Of a stretch of 64,000 bases of DNA, positions 23,950-33,415 are shown one piece after another. The DNA is taken from contig NZ_JBQCCF010000014.1 of NCBI RefSeq assembly GCF_051962475.1, forward strand, positions 1-64,000, written 5' to 3'. This DNA is from Dyella_A sp051962475 (lineage in GTDB: Bacteria; Pseudomonadota; Gammaproteobacteria; Xanthomonadales; Rhodanobacteraceae). Every line of letters begins with the position of its first letter. Position 1 is the stretch's first letter. The notes under the pieces were generated by a model. That model ran no database searches and was not told the origin of the DNA. It worked only from the letters and a program-made list of their open reading frames with translations. Made by a program: the position numbers and the translations under genes.

Positions 23950-24348
23950 ATGATCCTCTCGCCACGCCGCCTGTCGCTTGCGCCCCGCCGCTGGGCGATG
24001 AGTCTGCTCGCCTGGCTGATGCTGGTGCTCAACACGGCCCACGCCTTGCCGATGGTCGGCATGGGCGCCGTGGCGACGGCGCCCGCGGCGATGACGGAAG
24101 CCGCCATGATGACGAGCCATCCGGCGGCAGCCGCCCATGCGGCGTCGCCGGTATCGCCCCACTGCGACGGCGGTGCGGGCATGGCCGACGGCGGTTGCCA
24201 CTGCCCCACGATGTGCGCGCCCGCGCTGCTGCCGGTGCCGGCGCTGACGGTGGCGCTCCAGTTGTCGCCTGTGGCGCTCGCGCCGCGTCCGGTCGACACC
24301 GCGCCGCGGCGGCCCGCGTCGCCGCCGTTGCGACCGCCGCAAAACTGA
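23950..24348 (+). CDS. copL: CopL-family metal-binding regulatory protein
   Basis: A 132-residue protein with a hydrophobic signal-like segment (MSLLAWLMLVLNTAHALPMVG), a Met/His-rich middle and a cysteine/histidine cluster near its centre (SPHCDGGAGMADGGCHCPTMCA), ending with a proline-rich tail (PLRPPQN). Size, cluster and position directly upstream of copA match CopL of Xanthomonas, which is required for copper-inducible copAB expression. The start may also be at M17 of this product, before the hydrophobic stretch. GTG at 23944 is possible but adds only two residues. Confidence 0.75.
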   Translation: MILSPRRLSLAPRRWAMSLLAWLMLVLNTAHALPMVGMGAVATAPAAMTEAAMMTSHPAAAAHAASPVSPHCDGGAGMADGGCHCPTMCAPALLPVPALTVALQLSPVALAPRPVDTAPRRPASPPLRPPQN

Positions 24349-24448
24349 CTTTCCACCCGTACGCTCATCGCCCGTCGTGTACGCCCCGGCGGGTGCGTGA
24401 TGTCGCGTCGCGACACGCCGCTCGCGCTACGCCTGTTGGAGAGTTCAG

Positions 24449-26227
24449 ATGAACCGCACGAACCTGCCCGTTCCGTCGCCCCGCGACGGGATGGATATTT
24501 CCCGCCGCCGCTTCGTCCAGGGCCTAACGCTCGGGTCGGTGGCCGCCAGCGCCGGGCTGCTCGGCAGCCGTCCAGCCCGGGCCGCTGCAGCGCGTATCCC
24601 CGTGGTTGGCGGTATCGCCCCGCCGACGCTGTCCGGCACCGAATTCGCACTGGAGATCGGCCAGGTGCCGGTCAACTTCACCGGCACGCGGCGGCTGGCG
24701 CATGCGATCAACGGCTTCGCGCCCGGGCCGCTGCTGCGCTGGAAGGAAGGCAGCGAGGTCACCCTGCACGTGACCAATCGCCTGGCCACGCCCACCTCGA
24801 TCCACTGGCACGGCATCCTGCTGCCGTTCGCCATGGACGGCGTCCCGGGGTTGAGCTTTCCGGGCATCGCGCCGGGCGAAACCTTCAGCTATCGCTTTCC
24901 CGTGCGCCAGAGCGGCACCTACTGGTACCACTCGCATACGCGGTTCCAGGAGCAGTCCGGCCTGTACGGCGCCATCGTGGTCGACCCCGCCGAAGGCGAG
25001 CGGCACCCGGCCGACCGCGAGCACGTGCTGCTGCTGTCGGACTGGACCGACGACGATCCCGAGCACGTCTACGCCACGCTCAAGCGCCACAGCGACTACT
25101 ACAACTACGCCCAGCCGACCGCCCCGGAGTTCTTCCACGACGTGCGCGCGCTGGGCTGGCAGCAGGCGCTGGCCAAGCGCCGCATGTGGAACCGCATGCG
25201 GATGAGCCCCAGCGATCTCAGCGACGTCTCCGGCGCCACCTACACCTACCTGCTCAATGGCGTGGCGCCAGCGGGCAACTGGACCGGCCTGTTCCGCCCC
25301 GGCGAACGGGTGCGCCTGCGCATCATCAACGGCTCCTCGATGACCTTCTTCGACCTGCGCATCCCGGGCCTCACCATGACGGTGATCGCGGCCGACGGCC
25401 AGGACGTGCAGCCGGTGGCGGTGGACGAGCTGCGCATCGGTGTGGCCGAGGTCTACGACGTGCTGGTGCAGCCGACCGACGATCGCGCCTACACCGTGTT
25501 CGCCCAGTCGATCGACCGCAGCGGCTTCGCCTGCGGCACGCTGGCGCCACGCGAAGGTATGCGCGCGCCGGTGCCGCCGCTGGATCCGCGCACGCGGCTG
25601 AGCATGGTCGACATGATGGGCGCGATGGCGATGGATCACGGCGCTATGGGCGATCAGGCCAGGCACCCAGAGAGCCCAGAGATGGCCGGCATGATCATGA
25701 CTGCCCCGCCTGTTCATCACGCCCGCACCGAATACGGCCCCGGCGTGGACATGCGCGTGGACATGCCGCGCAGCAATCTCGACGACCCGGGTGTGGGGCT
25801 GCGCGACAACGGCCGGCGCGTGCTCACCTACGCCGATCTGCACACTCTCGGTGGCCCGATCGACTCGCGCCCGCCCAGCCGCACCATCGAGCTGCACCTC
25901 ACCGGCAACATGGAGCGTTATGAGTGGTCGTTCGATGGCGTGAAGTATTCCGATGCGACGCCGATCCACTTCCGTGCCGGCGAGCGGCTGCGCATCGTGC
26001 TGGTCAACGACACCATGATGAACCACCCGATCCATCTGCACGGCATGTGGAGCGAGCTGGAAAACCCCGACGGCACGTTCCAGGTGCGCAAACACACCAT
26101 CAACGTGCAGCCCGCGCAGCGCATCAGCTATCGGGTGACCGCAGACGCCCCGGGGCGTTGGGCCTATCACTGCCACATGCTCTACCACATGGAAGCGGGC
26201 ATGTTCCGCGAAGTGGTGGTGGCATGA
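24449..26227 (+). CDS. copA: Periplasmic multicopper oxidase CopA
   Basis: A 592-residue copper-resistance oxidase exported folded by the Tat pathway (SRRRFVQG near residue 18). Copper ligand motifs are SIHWHGILLPF and YWYHSHTRFQEQ in the first cupredoxin domain and HPIHLHGMW with WAYHCHMLYHMEAGM in the last. A methionine-rich insert (MVDMMGAMAMDHGAMGDQ, about residues 385-420) probably holds Cu(I). The enzyme oxidises Cu(I) to less toxic Cu(II). GGAGA lies seven bases before the ATG. Its stop overlaps the copB start (ATGA). Confidence 0.96.
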   Translation: MNRTNLPVPSPRDGMDISRRRFVQGLTLGSVAASAGLLGSRPARAAAARIPVVGGIAPPTLSGTEFALEIGQVPVNFTGTRRLAHAINGFAPGPLLRWKEGSEVTLHVTNRLATPTSIHWHGILLPFAMDGVPGLSFPGIAPGETFSYRFPVRQSGTYWYHSHTRFQEQSGLYGAIVVDPAEGERHPADREHVLLLSDWTDDDPEHVYATLKRHSDYYNYAQPTAPEFFHDVRALGWQQALAKRRMWNRMRMSPSDLSDVSGATYTYLLNGVAPAGNWTGLFRPGERVRLRIINGSSMTFFDLRIPGLTMTVIAADGQDVQPVAVDELRIGVAEVYDVLVQPTDDRAYTVFAQSIDRSGFACGTLAPREGMRAPVPPLDPRTRLSMVDMMGAMAMDHGAMGDQARHPESPEMAGMIMTAPPVHHARTEYGPGVDMRVDMPRSNLDDPGVGLRDNGRRVLTYADLHTLGGPIDSRPPSRTIELHLTGNMERYEWSFDGVKYSDATPIHFRAGERLRIVLVNDTMMNHPIHLHGMWSELENPDGTFQVRKHTINVQPAQRISYRVTADAPGRWAYHCHMLYHMEAGMFREVVVA

Positions 26228-27573
26228 GCCGGAAGATCGCTTTCCCCCGCTTCGCGCGCACCACGCTTGGCCTCGTGCTCTCGCTCGCCGCGGTGACATG
26301 GATGCCGCCGGCCGCGGCGCAATCGACGCTGGCATCCTCCGCTTCCACCGGCGACACACACGGAATGGACATGGGCGCGATGCCGATGGGCGACATGCCG
26401 ATGTCCGCGCCGGCATCCAGCGTGGATGCGCCCGCATCGCGCGCGATGTCGACGATGGATCACGCGATGCCGGGGATAGAGCACGCGGCGCACAAGGGCC
26501 ACGCGCCGACGTCCTCCTCGTCGACGCAGGGCAAGCCGGCGATGGACCACGGTGCGATGCCCGGCATGCAGCACGGAGACCGCCATCCGGCGGCCGCTTC
26601 CTCGATGTCCAACATGGACGCGATGGCGGGGATGCAGCACGCAACGCACGAGGACCACGCGCCCGCGCCGTCCTCGTCAACGCAGGGTACCCCGGCGATA
26701 GACCGCAGCGCGATGCCCGGCATGCCGCAAGGCGATAGCCATTCGGCGCCGGCTACTTCCGCCATGCCCGGCATGTCAGACATGTCTGCGATGCCAGGGA
26801 TGGATCACGCGGCCAAGGGCGCTGCCATGTCCGGCATGTCGATGGGCGCCATGCAGGGCGGTGCGGCGCCGGCAGATGCGCGCAACCCCGATTACTCGGA
26901 AGGCTACGGCCACAGCACCATGCCCGGCATGGACATGGCCGACAGCGCCTCGATCGGCATGCTGCTGGTCGATCAGCTCGAAGCCTTCCACGGTCGTGAC
27001 GGCAGCGGGCAGGCGTGGGAGCTGCAGGGCTGGTACGGCGGCGATGCGGACAAGCTCTGGCTACGCAGCGAAGGCGAGCGCAGCGGTGGGCGGCTGGAGG
27101 ACGGTGACGTCGAGGCGTTGTGGAGCCACGCTGTAGCGGCCTACTGGGACACTACGCTCGGCGTGCGCCACGACCTCGGCGAGGGCCCGTCGCGCGACTG
27201 GCTCGCCGCCGGCGTGCAGGGTCTGGCGCCGTACTGGTTCGACGTGGAGGCCACGCTCTATCTGGGCACCTCCGGACGCAGTGCGGCGCGCCTGCGCGCC
27301 AGCTACGACCTGCGCTTCACCCAGCGGCTGATCCTGCAGCCGGAGCTGGAGGCGAACCTCTACGGCCGCCGCGATCCGGCCCGCGGGCTCGGCCGCGGCC
27401 TCACTGACGTACAGTTCGGCCTGCGGCTGCGCTACGAGATCCGTCGGGAGTTCGCACCGTATGTGGGCGTGCAGTTCGTGCAGCGCGTCGGTGCCACCGC
27501 CGACCTCGCACGAACGGCCGGCCGCGCCGTGTTCGACCGGCAATTCGTGGCCGGCCTGCGTATCTGGTTCTAA
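26224..27573 (+). CDS. copB: Outer-membrane copper resistance protein CopB with Met/His repeats
   Basis: A 449-residue protein: Sec signal (to about residue 36), a 200-residue copper-binding region dense in MPGM, MDHA and HGD motifs, then a CopB beta-barrel domain (YSEGYGHSTMPGMD, RLRASYDLRFTQRLIL, FGLRLRYEIRREFAPYVGV) ending in the aromatic terminus GLRIWF. A unit of about 52 codons occurs twice in tandem (from 26482 and from 26638), showing recent repeat expansion. ATG at 26224 overlaps the copA stop by four bases. CopB sequesters copper at the outer membrane together with CopA. Confidence 0.95.
   Translation: MSRKIAFPRFARTTLGLVLSLAAVTWMPPAAAQSTLASSASTGDTHGMDMGAMPMGDMPMSAPASSVDAPASRAMSTMDHAMPGIEHAAHKGHAPTSSSSTQGKPAMDHGAMPGMQHGDRHPAAASSMSNMDAMAGMQHATHEDHAPAPSSSTQGTPAIDRSAMPGMPQGDSHSAPATSAMPGMSDMSAMPGMDHAAKGAAMSGMSMGAMQGGAAPADARNPDYSEGYGHSTMPGMDMADSASIGMLLVDQLEAFHGRDGSGQAWELQGWYGGDADKLWLRSEGERSGGRLEDGDVEALWSHAVAAYWDTTLGVRHDLGEGPSRDWLAAGVQGLAPYWFDVEATLYLGTSGRSAARLRASYDLRFTQRLILQPELEANLYGRRDPARGLGRGLTDVQFGLRLRYEIRREFAPYVGVQFVQRVGATADLARTAGRAVFDRQFVAGLRIWF
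26482..26793 (+). repeat. Tandem 156-bp repeat inside copB
   Basis: Two adjacent units with a 156-base period. Both encode a block starting HA-H--HAP, followed by SSSTQG-PA and then SAMPGM or GAMPGM. The copies differ at many third positions, so the duplication is not very recent, but the second has lost several histidines. The unit carries the Met/His copper-binding motifs. Confidence 0.75.
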
Positions 27574-27586
27574 TCAGGACTCTGCC

Positions 27587-28183
27587 ATGACGACACCGCT
27601 CCGCTCGTTCCTCTTCGGCGTGCTCGCCACGCTGGTGCTGCTGGCCGCCGGCGCCGCAGCCTTCGTCTGGTCGGGCCGCTACGACATCGGCGCGGATGCC
27701 CCGCACACGCGGCCCGTGTTCGCGCTGATGCAGACGCTGCGCGAACGTTCGATCCGCGCCCACGCCGCCGATCTGGCAGTGCCGGACCTGGACAACCCGC
27801 AACGCGTGCTCAAGGGGGCCGGGCAGTACGCGGCGATGTGCACGCAGTGCCATCTCTCCCCGGCCATGGCGGATTCTGAGATCCGCCCCGGCCTGTACCC
27901 GCAGCCGCCGAACCTCAGCCGGGAGCGGGTCGATCCGAAGCAGGCGTTCTGGGTGATCAAGCACGGCATCAAGATGAGCGCGATGCCGGCGTGGGGCACC
28001 AGCCACGACGACGCGACGATCTGGTCGATGGTCGCCTTCCTGCAGAAGCTCCCCGGCATGAGTGCGCAGGAATACAAGGACATCGTGGCGCGGGCGCCGC
28101 CGGACGACGACATGGACATGGGCGCCGCTACCGACACGGACCACCACGGCCACAATCACGACGGCGCGCCCGTCGCGCACTGA
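27587..28183 (+). CDS. Membrane-anchored monohaem cytochrome c with histidine-rich tail
   Basis: A 198-residue protein with one N-terminal membrane helix (about residues 8-28) and a cytochrome c domain carrying CTQCH (C85-H89); the segment GIKMSAMPAWG provides the probable methionine ligand. The C-terminus is acidic and rich in His/Met (DDDMDMGAATDTDHHGHNHD), resembling a metal-binding tail. It lies 13 nt behind copB, so it is almost certainly part of the copper operon. It may pass electrons from CopA-type copper oxidation to the respiratory chain; this role is inferred from position only. Confidence 0.85.
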   Translation: MTTPLRSFLFGVLATLVLLAAGAAAFVWSGRYDIGADAPHTRPVFALMQTLRERSIRAHAADLAVPDLDNPQRVLKGAGQYAAMCTQCHLSPAMADSEIRPGLYPQPPNLSRERVDPKQAFWVIKHGIKMSAMPAWGTSHDDATIWSMVAFLQKLPGMSAQEYKDIVARAPPDDDMDMGAATDTDHHGHNHDGAPVAH

Positions 28184-28204
28184 ACCTTCGGTTTTGGGCG
28201 CGGC

Positions 28205-29206
28205 TCAGTGCGTGTGCGAGAACGCGCAGGCGGTGTGCGCGCCGCGGCTGGCTTCGTCCTCGTCGGCGTGGTCGGTCTGCAGCGTGACGTGGGTAATCGC
28301 GAAGCGCTCGGCCAGCATCGCCTGCACGGTGCGGCGGGTGTCGTGGCAGTCCAGCGCGCGACTCACGAACAGATGGGCCGACAGCGCCGGCATGCCCGAG
28401 GTCACTTCCCACACGTGCAGGTCTTCCACTGCGGTGATGCCTTCGACCGCACGCATCGCTTCGCCGATGGTCGCCGGATCCAGCCCGCGTGGCGCCGCTT
28501 CCAGGAACACCCGGCCGGAGTCGCGCACCAGCGCGTAGCCGGCCTTGAACATCAGTGCGGCCACGATCAACGCGGCGATGGAGTCGATGCGGTTCCAGCC
28601 GGTCCACCACACGATGGCGCCGGCGATGGCGGTGGCGATGAAGGCGTACAGGTCGGTGAGGATGTGCTGGAAGCTGCCTTCCACATTGAGGCTCTGCCGG
28701 TTGGCCTTGCTCATCACCCACACCGCGACGAGGTTCACCCCGATGCCGACCGTGGCCACCACGGTGACCAGCGCGCCGTCGACACGCGGCGGCGTAATCA
28801 GCCGCACCACCGCTTCGATAATGAACCACGCCGAGAGCAACAGCAGCGACAGCCCGTTGATCTGTGCGCTGAGAATTTCCGCCCGCTTGAGCCCGAACGT
28901 GTAACTGCCCTTGGCGGGCCGCTTGGCCAGGCTCATCGCCCACAGCGCCAGCGTGATCGCCGCCGCGTCGGTGAGCAGGTGACCGGCATCGGAGATCAGC
29001 GCCAGCGAGCCGGCGATCAGGCCGACGGCCACTTCCACCACGGTGAATCCCAGCAGCAGGGCCAGCGCGACGCCGAGGTAACGCCGGTCGGCGTCCTGGG
29101 CGATGGCGTGGTTGTGCCCGTGGTCGTCGTGGTGCGCATGATCGTGATCATGCGCAGCGGCTGAGTAATCGTGGGGATGGTCGTGCGGGTGCGCGGAGGA
29201 GGTCAC
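28205..29206 (-). CDS. CDF-family divalent metal cation exporter (CzcD/ZitB-like)
   Basis: A 333-residue inner-membrane antiporter. The N-terminal tail is histidine-rich (HPHDHPHDYS, then HDHDHAHHDDHGHNH). Six helices follow, with the transport-site motifs SLALISDAGHLLTD in helix 2 and the matching HxxxD of helix 5 in FQHILTDLYAF. A cytoplasmic metal-binding domain ends in HTACAFSHTH. Such proteins export Zn2+, Co2+ or Cd2+ against protons. No ATG precedes the first helix in frame, so GTG at 29206 is taken as the start, putting the His-rich tail at the N-terminus. It is convergent with the copper operon. Confidence 0.93.
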   Translation of the reverse strand: MTSSAHPHDHPHDYSAAAHDHDHAHHDDHGHNHAIAQDADRRYLGVALALLLGFTVVEVAVGLIAGSLALISDAGHLLTDAAAITLALWAMSLAKRPAKGSYTFGLKRAEILSAQINGLSLLLLSAWFIIEAVVRLITPPRVDGALVTVVATVGIGVNLVAVWVMSKANRQSLNVEGSFQHILTDLYAFIATAIAGAIVWWTGWNRIDSIAALIVAALMFKAGYALVRDSGRVFLEAAPRGLDPATIGEAMRAVEGITAVEDLHVWEVTSGMPALSAHLFVSRALDCHDTRRTVQAMLAERFAITHVTLQTDHADEDEASRGAHTACAFSHTH

Positions 29207-29299
29207 GGAAAGCGTTCGACGATGTGGCGAGGACCTCGAAACGATACGATGCGGCCCCCGCGTTATGTCATCACACGCGTCGCCATTGCGAGCCGCTGC

Positions 29300-29650
29300 A
29301 TGCCCTGGATCATCGCCAAATACCTGATCACCGCCGCCGTGGTGGTGATCGTGTCCGAAGTCGCCAAGCGCAGCGACCGCGCCGGCGCGCTGATCGCCTC
29401 GCTGCCGCTGGTGACGTTGCTGGCGCTGATCTGGCTGCATGTGGAAAAGCAGTCCACCGCGAAGATCGCCAACCACGCCTGGTACACCTTCTGGTACGTG
29501 GTGCCCACGCTGCCGATGTTCCTGGCGTTCCCGCGCTTGCTGGCGCGCTTCGGCTTCTGGCCGGCGCTGGCGATCAGCGCGGTGATCACCGTGGTGTGCT
29601 TCGCGCTGTTCGCGCTGGCGGTGAAGCCGTTCGGGATCAAGCTGCTCTGA
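29300..29650 (+). CDS. DUF3147 family small membrane protein
   Basis: A 116-residue hydrophobic protein with four predicted helices (IIAKYLITAAVVVIVSEVA, ALIASLPLVTLLALIWLH, WYVVPTLPMFLAFPRLL, ALAISAVITVVCFALFAL). The conserved start PWIIAKYLITA and the motif LIASLPLV mark DUF3147, a family of unknown function. The ATG at 29300 is the first that places the helix at the N-terminus. It is divergent from the CDF exporter and convergent with pagL. Confidence 0.8.
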   Translation: MPWIIAKYLITAAVVVIVSEVAKRSDRAGALIASLPLVTLLALIWLHVEKQSTAKIANHAWYTFWYVVPTLPMFLAFPRLLARFGFWPALAISAVITVVCFALFALAVKPFGIKLL

Positions 29651-29654
29651 AGCG

Positions 29655-29681
29655 GCGGCCGGCGCGCGCTACGCCGGCCGC
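29655..29681. terminator. Hairpin between convergent genes
   Basis: GCGGCCGGCG (29655-29664) pairs perfectly with CGCCGGCCGC (29672-29681) around a seven-base loop, between the stop codons of the DUF3147 gene and pagL. No U-tract is present, so it would be a weak or rho-assisted terminator. Confidence 0.45.
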
Positions 29682-29687
29682 GGTCGA

Positions 29688-30212
29688 TCAGATATCGAAG
29701 CCCACGCCGACCAGGGCCATCGTTTCGCCGCTGTTGGGATCGTGCAGGCCGCCGTTGGAGATGTGGCGGATGGCGAAGCTCACGTGCTTGAACTGCAGCC
29801 CCAGTGTGCTGACGAACTGGTAATGGCTGGATAGCGCCTGGGTGGCGTGATTGGTGCCGGCGAGCTGAAAGCTGAAGAACAGCGGGTGATACCACGCGCT
29901 CTCGTCGCTGGTGCGCAGGCGCGCACCGGCCGCGACCAGGGCGACCGAGGGGCGCGTGGTCTGGCTGTACTTGCGGCTGAGGTCACGGCCGTCGATCCAT
30001 CCGGCCGATACGTCGGGCGACCAGGTGTAGCGGCTGTCGCCGATCGCGTGCGGAGCGAACACGGCTTCCACGAAGGCGGTGTTGGTGCCGTGCGAATCCA
30101 TGTAGCTGCGGCCAGCCTGCACTTCCACATGGGTGGCAGCCTGGGAGAGCGCCGGCAGGGTCAGCAGGGCGAAGGCAGCGGCGAGACGACGGGGGGAGGG
30201 GATGGCGTGCAC
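29688..30212 (-). CDS. pagL: Lipid A 3-O-deacylase (PagL family)
   Basis: A 174-residue outer-membrane enzyme that removes the 3-O acyl chain of lipid A. It has a Sec signal peptide (cleaved after SQA near residue 25), alternating amphipathic strands, and the catalytic segment FAIRHISNGGLHDPNSGE, where H150, S152 and E163 match the histidine-serine-glutamate catalytic group of PagL. The length is as expected. Lipid A deacylation softens immune recognition and changes envelope permeability; regulation is not visible here. Confidence 0.87.
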   Translation of the reverse strand: MHAIPSPRRLAAAFALLTLPALSQAATHVEVQAGRSYMDSHGTNTAFVEAVFAPHAIGDSRYTWSPDVSAGWIDGRDLSRKYSQTTRPSVALVAAGARLRTSDESAWYHPLFFSFQLAGTNHATQALSSHYQFVSTLGLQFKHVSFAIRHISNGGLHDPNSGETMALVGVGFDI

Positions 30213-30331
30213 GGTCGGGGTTCCTTGGGATTTTTGGTGTTACTAGACCCGATAGTTTAATAAAGATCCGTGCAGCCGCAGTGAACATTCGTGCGTTGTT
30301 TTGCACAACAGAGCGTTTCGTCGGCGGCGAC

Positions 30332-30361
30332 AAAAAAGCCCGGGCGATCGCTCGCCCGGGC
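30332..30361 (-). terminator. Rho-independent terminator of the M16 peptidase operon
   Basis: On the minus strand a 10-base-pair GC-rich hairpin (GCCCGGGCGA with TCGCCCGGGC, four-base loop) is followed by TTTTTT (30337-30332). It lies 24 nt after the stop codon of the second M16 gene. Confidence 0.9.
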
Positions 30362-30384
30362 CCCGGGGCATTTCTGTCAGCCGC

Positions 30385-31865
30385 TCAGCGCGTCGACGTC
30401 GGCGTCGGCGGTTGCAGCGTGGCGCTGTCCAGGTCGAGCGCCTTCGCGCTCAGCTGGCGACCGTGCGGATGCGCCTTGATCAGCGCCGCGCCGAATTGCG
30501 CCGCGTCGCCGACCACCACCACGTGCCGGTCGGTCTCGCCCAGGTGGGCCTGCGCGTAGCGCTGGATCTGCGCGGGCGTCACCGCCTGCACGCGCTCGAT
30601 GTAGCGGCCGATGTCGGCCAAGTCCACGCCGTAGACCGCCAGTTCGCCCACCTGACCGGCCAGTCCCGACGTGGTCTCCAGGCTGCGCCCGTATTCGCCC
30701 ACCAGGGTGGCCTTGCGCGCGGCCAGTTCGTCGGCGCCCACCGGTGTCGAACCGAGGCGGTCGAACTCGCCCTGCATCAGAGTTACCACCTGGGTGGCCG
30801 AGGGGTTCTTGGTCTGCGCCGCAGCCAACCACAGGCCGCTGCCGCGGCGCGAATCGAAGCTGCTGCTGGCGCCATAGGACAGGCCGCGCTTGATGCGGAT
30901 CTCCTCGTTGAGGCGCGCCGAGTACGAGCCCCCAAGCACCGCGTTGGCGACCGTGCCCACGTAGAAATCCGCATCACTGCGCGGCGGCGCCACGTGAGCA
31001 GCGACCACGCCGGCCTGGCCCGCACCGGCCTGGTCGATCACCAGCAGGTGGGGCAGTGTGCTGCGGCCATCGGTGGCCGGCGCCTTGGGCAAGGCCGTGG
31101 CCGGTGCCTTCCAGTCGCCGAAACTGGCGCGCGCCAGCTCGGTCGCCTGTTCGGGCGTGATGTCGCCGGTGAGCACCAGGATCGCGTTGTCCGGTCGGTA
31201 CAGCGCCTGATGCAGCTGCACCACGTCGGAGCGGCTCACGCGCTTGAGCGAGGCGGGGGTCCCACTGCGCCAATGGCCATAGGCGCCGTCGCCGAACACG
31301 CTGCGGGCGGCCACGAGCGAGGCCAGCGTGGTGGGGCGGCTGAGCATCAACTGCAGGTCGTCCAGCGCCTGTGCGCGGGCGCGAGACAGCTCGTCGTCGG
31401 CGAAGGTCGGGCGGCGCACCACATCGGCAAGCAGCGCCAGGGCTTCGCCCAGTCGCGGCGTGGTGACGGTGATGCCGACGCCGCTCTCGTCCCAGCCGGC
31501 GGACGCATCGAGCGTGCCGCCTAACGCTTCGGCGGCGGCGGCGATCTGCGGCGCGGTCTTGCCGGCAGCGCCTTTGGTCAGCAGGTTGGCGGTGAGGTTG
31601 GCCAGTCCCGCTTCGCCGGGCGGATCCATCTCACCGCCGCGGCGGATCAGCACTTGCGCGGTGACCAGCGGCAGCCCGGCCCGACGCACGCTGACCACGC
31701 GCAGGCCGTTGGCCAGCGTCTGGCTGGAGGGCGTGGGCACGTTGAGCTGCGGCGCGACGGCCGGCGGCGGTGGCGTGCTGGGAAAGTCGCCGGCGCAGGC
31801 AGCGCCGGTAACACCGAGGGCGCCGGCAATCAGCGCGGCGAGGGCGAGGCGGTGCATCGGTCGGC

Positions 31866-31869
<4 letters not shown>
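30385..31869 (-). CDS. M16-family peptidase-like subunit lacking the zinc motif
   Basis: A 494-residue exported protein with a signal peptide (LAALIAGALGVTGAACAG) and two M16 half-domains. At the position of the zinc-binding HxxEH it reads GLANLTANLLT, so it cannot bind catalytic zinc, whereas the substrate-gripping motif IKRGLSYGASSSF of the C-terminal half is intact. This is the inactive partner of a heterodimeric M16B peptidase, comparable to the mitochondrial processing peptidase alpha subunit. It overlaps the active subunit gene by four bases (ATGA). A terminator follows. Confidence 0.9.
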
Positions 31870-33257
<1,388 letters not shown>

Positions 33258-33415
33258 GACGAAACTCCTTCCTGGATGGTCGGGCGACGATAGCAAGCCG
33301 CGGGTCGCGCAGGCAGGGCTTTGCCATCCGGCAGACTTGCGAGGCCTTCGCGACTGGGGGTCGGGCTTGTCCGATGCCGGTCCGCCGCGAGGTGGCAGAG
33401 GCGCCGGCCGGAACC

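Noticed and set aside
24524..26680. Open frame antisense to copA and copB
   Set aside because: No start region or motif; copA and copB on the other strand have full copper-binding signatures.
30301..30384. Coding start of a small plus-strand gene
   Set aside because: The sequence is the terminator and 3' end of the M16 operon; the plus frame has no ribosome binding site or domain.
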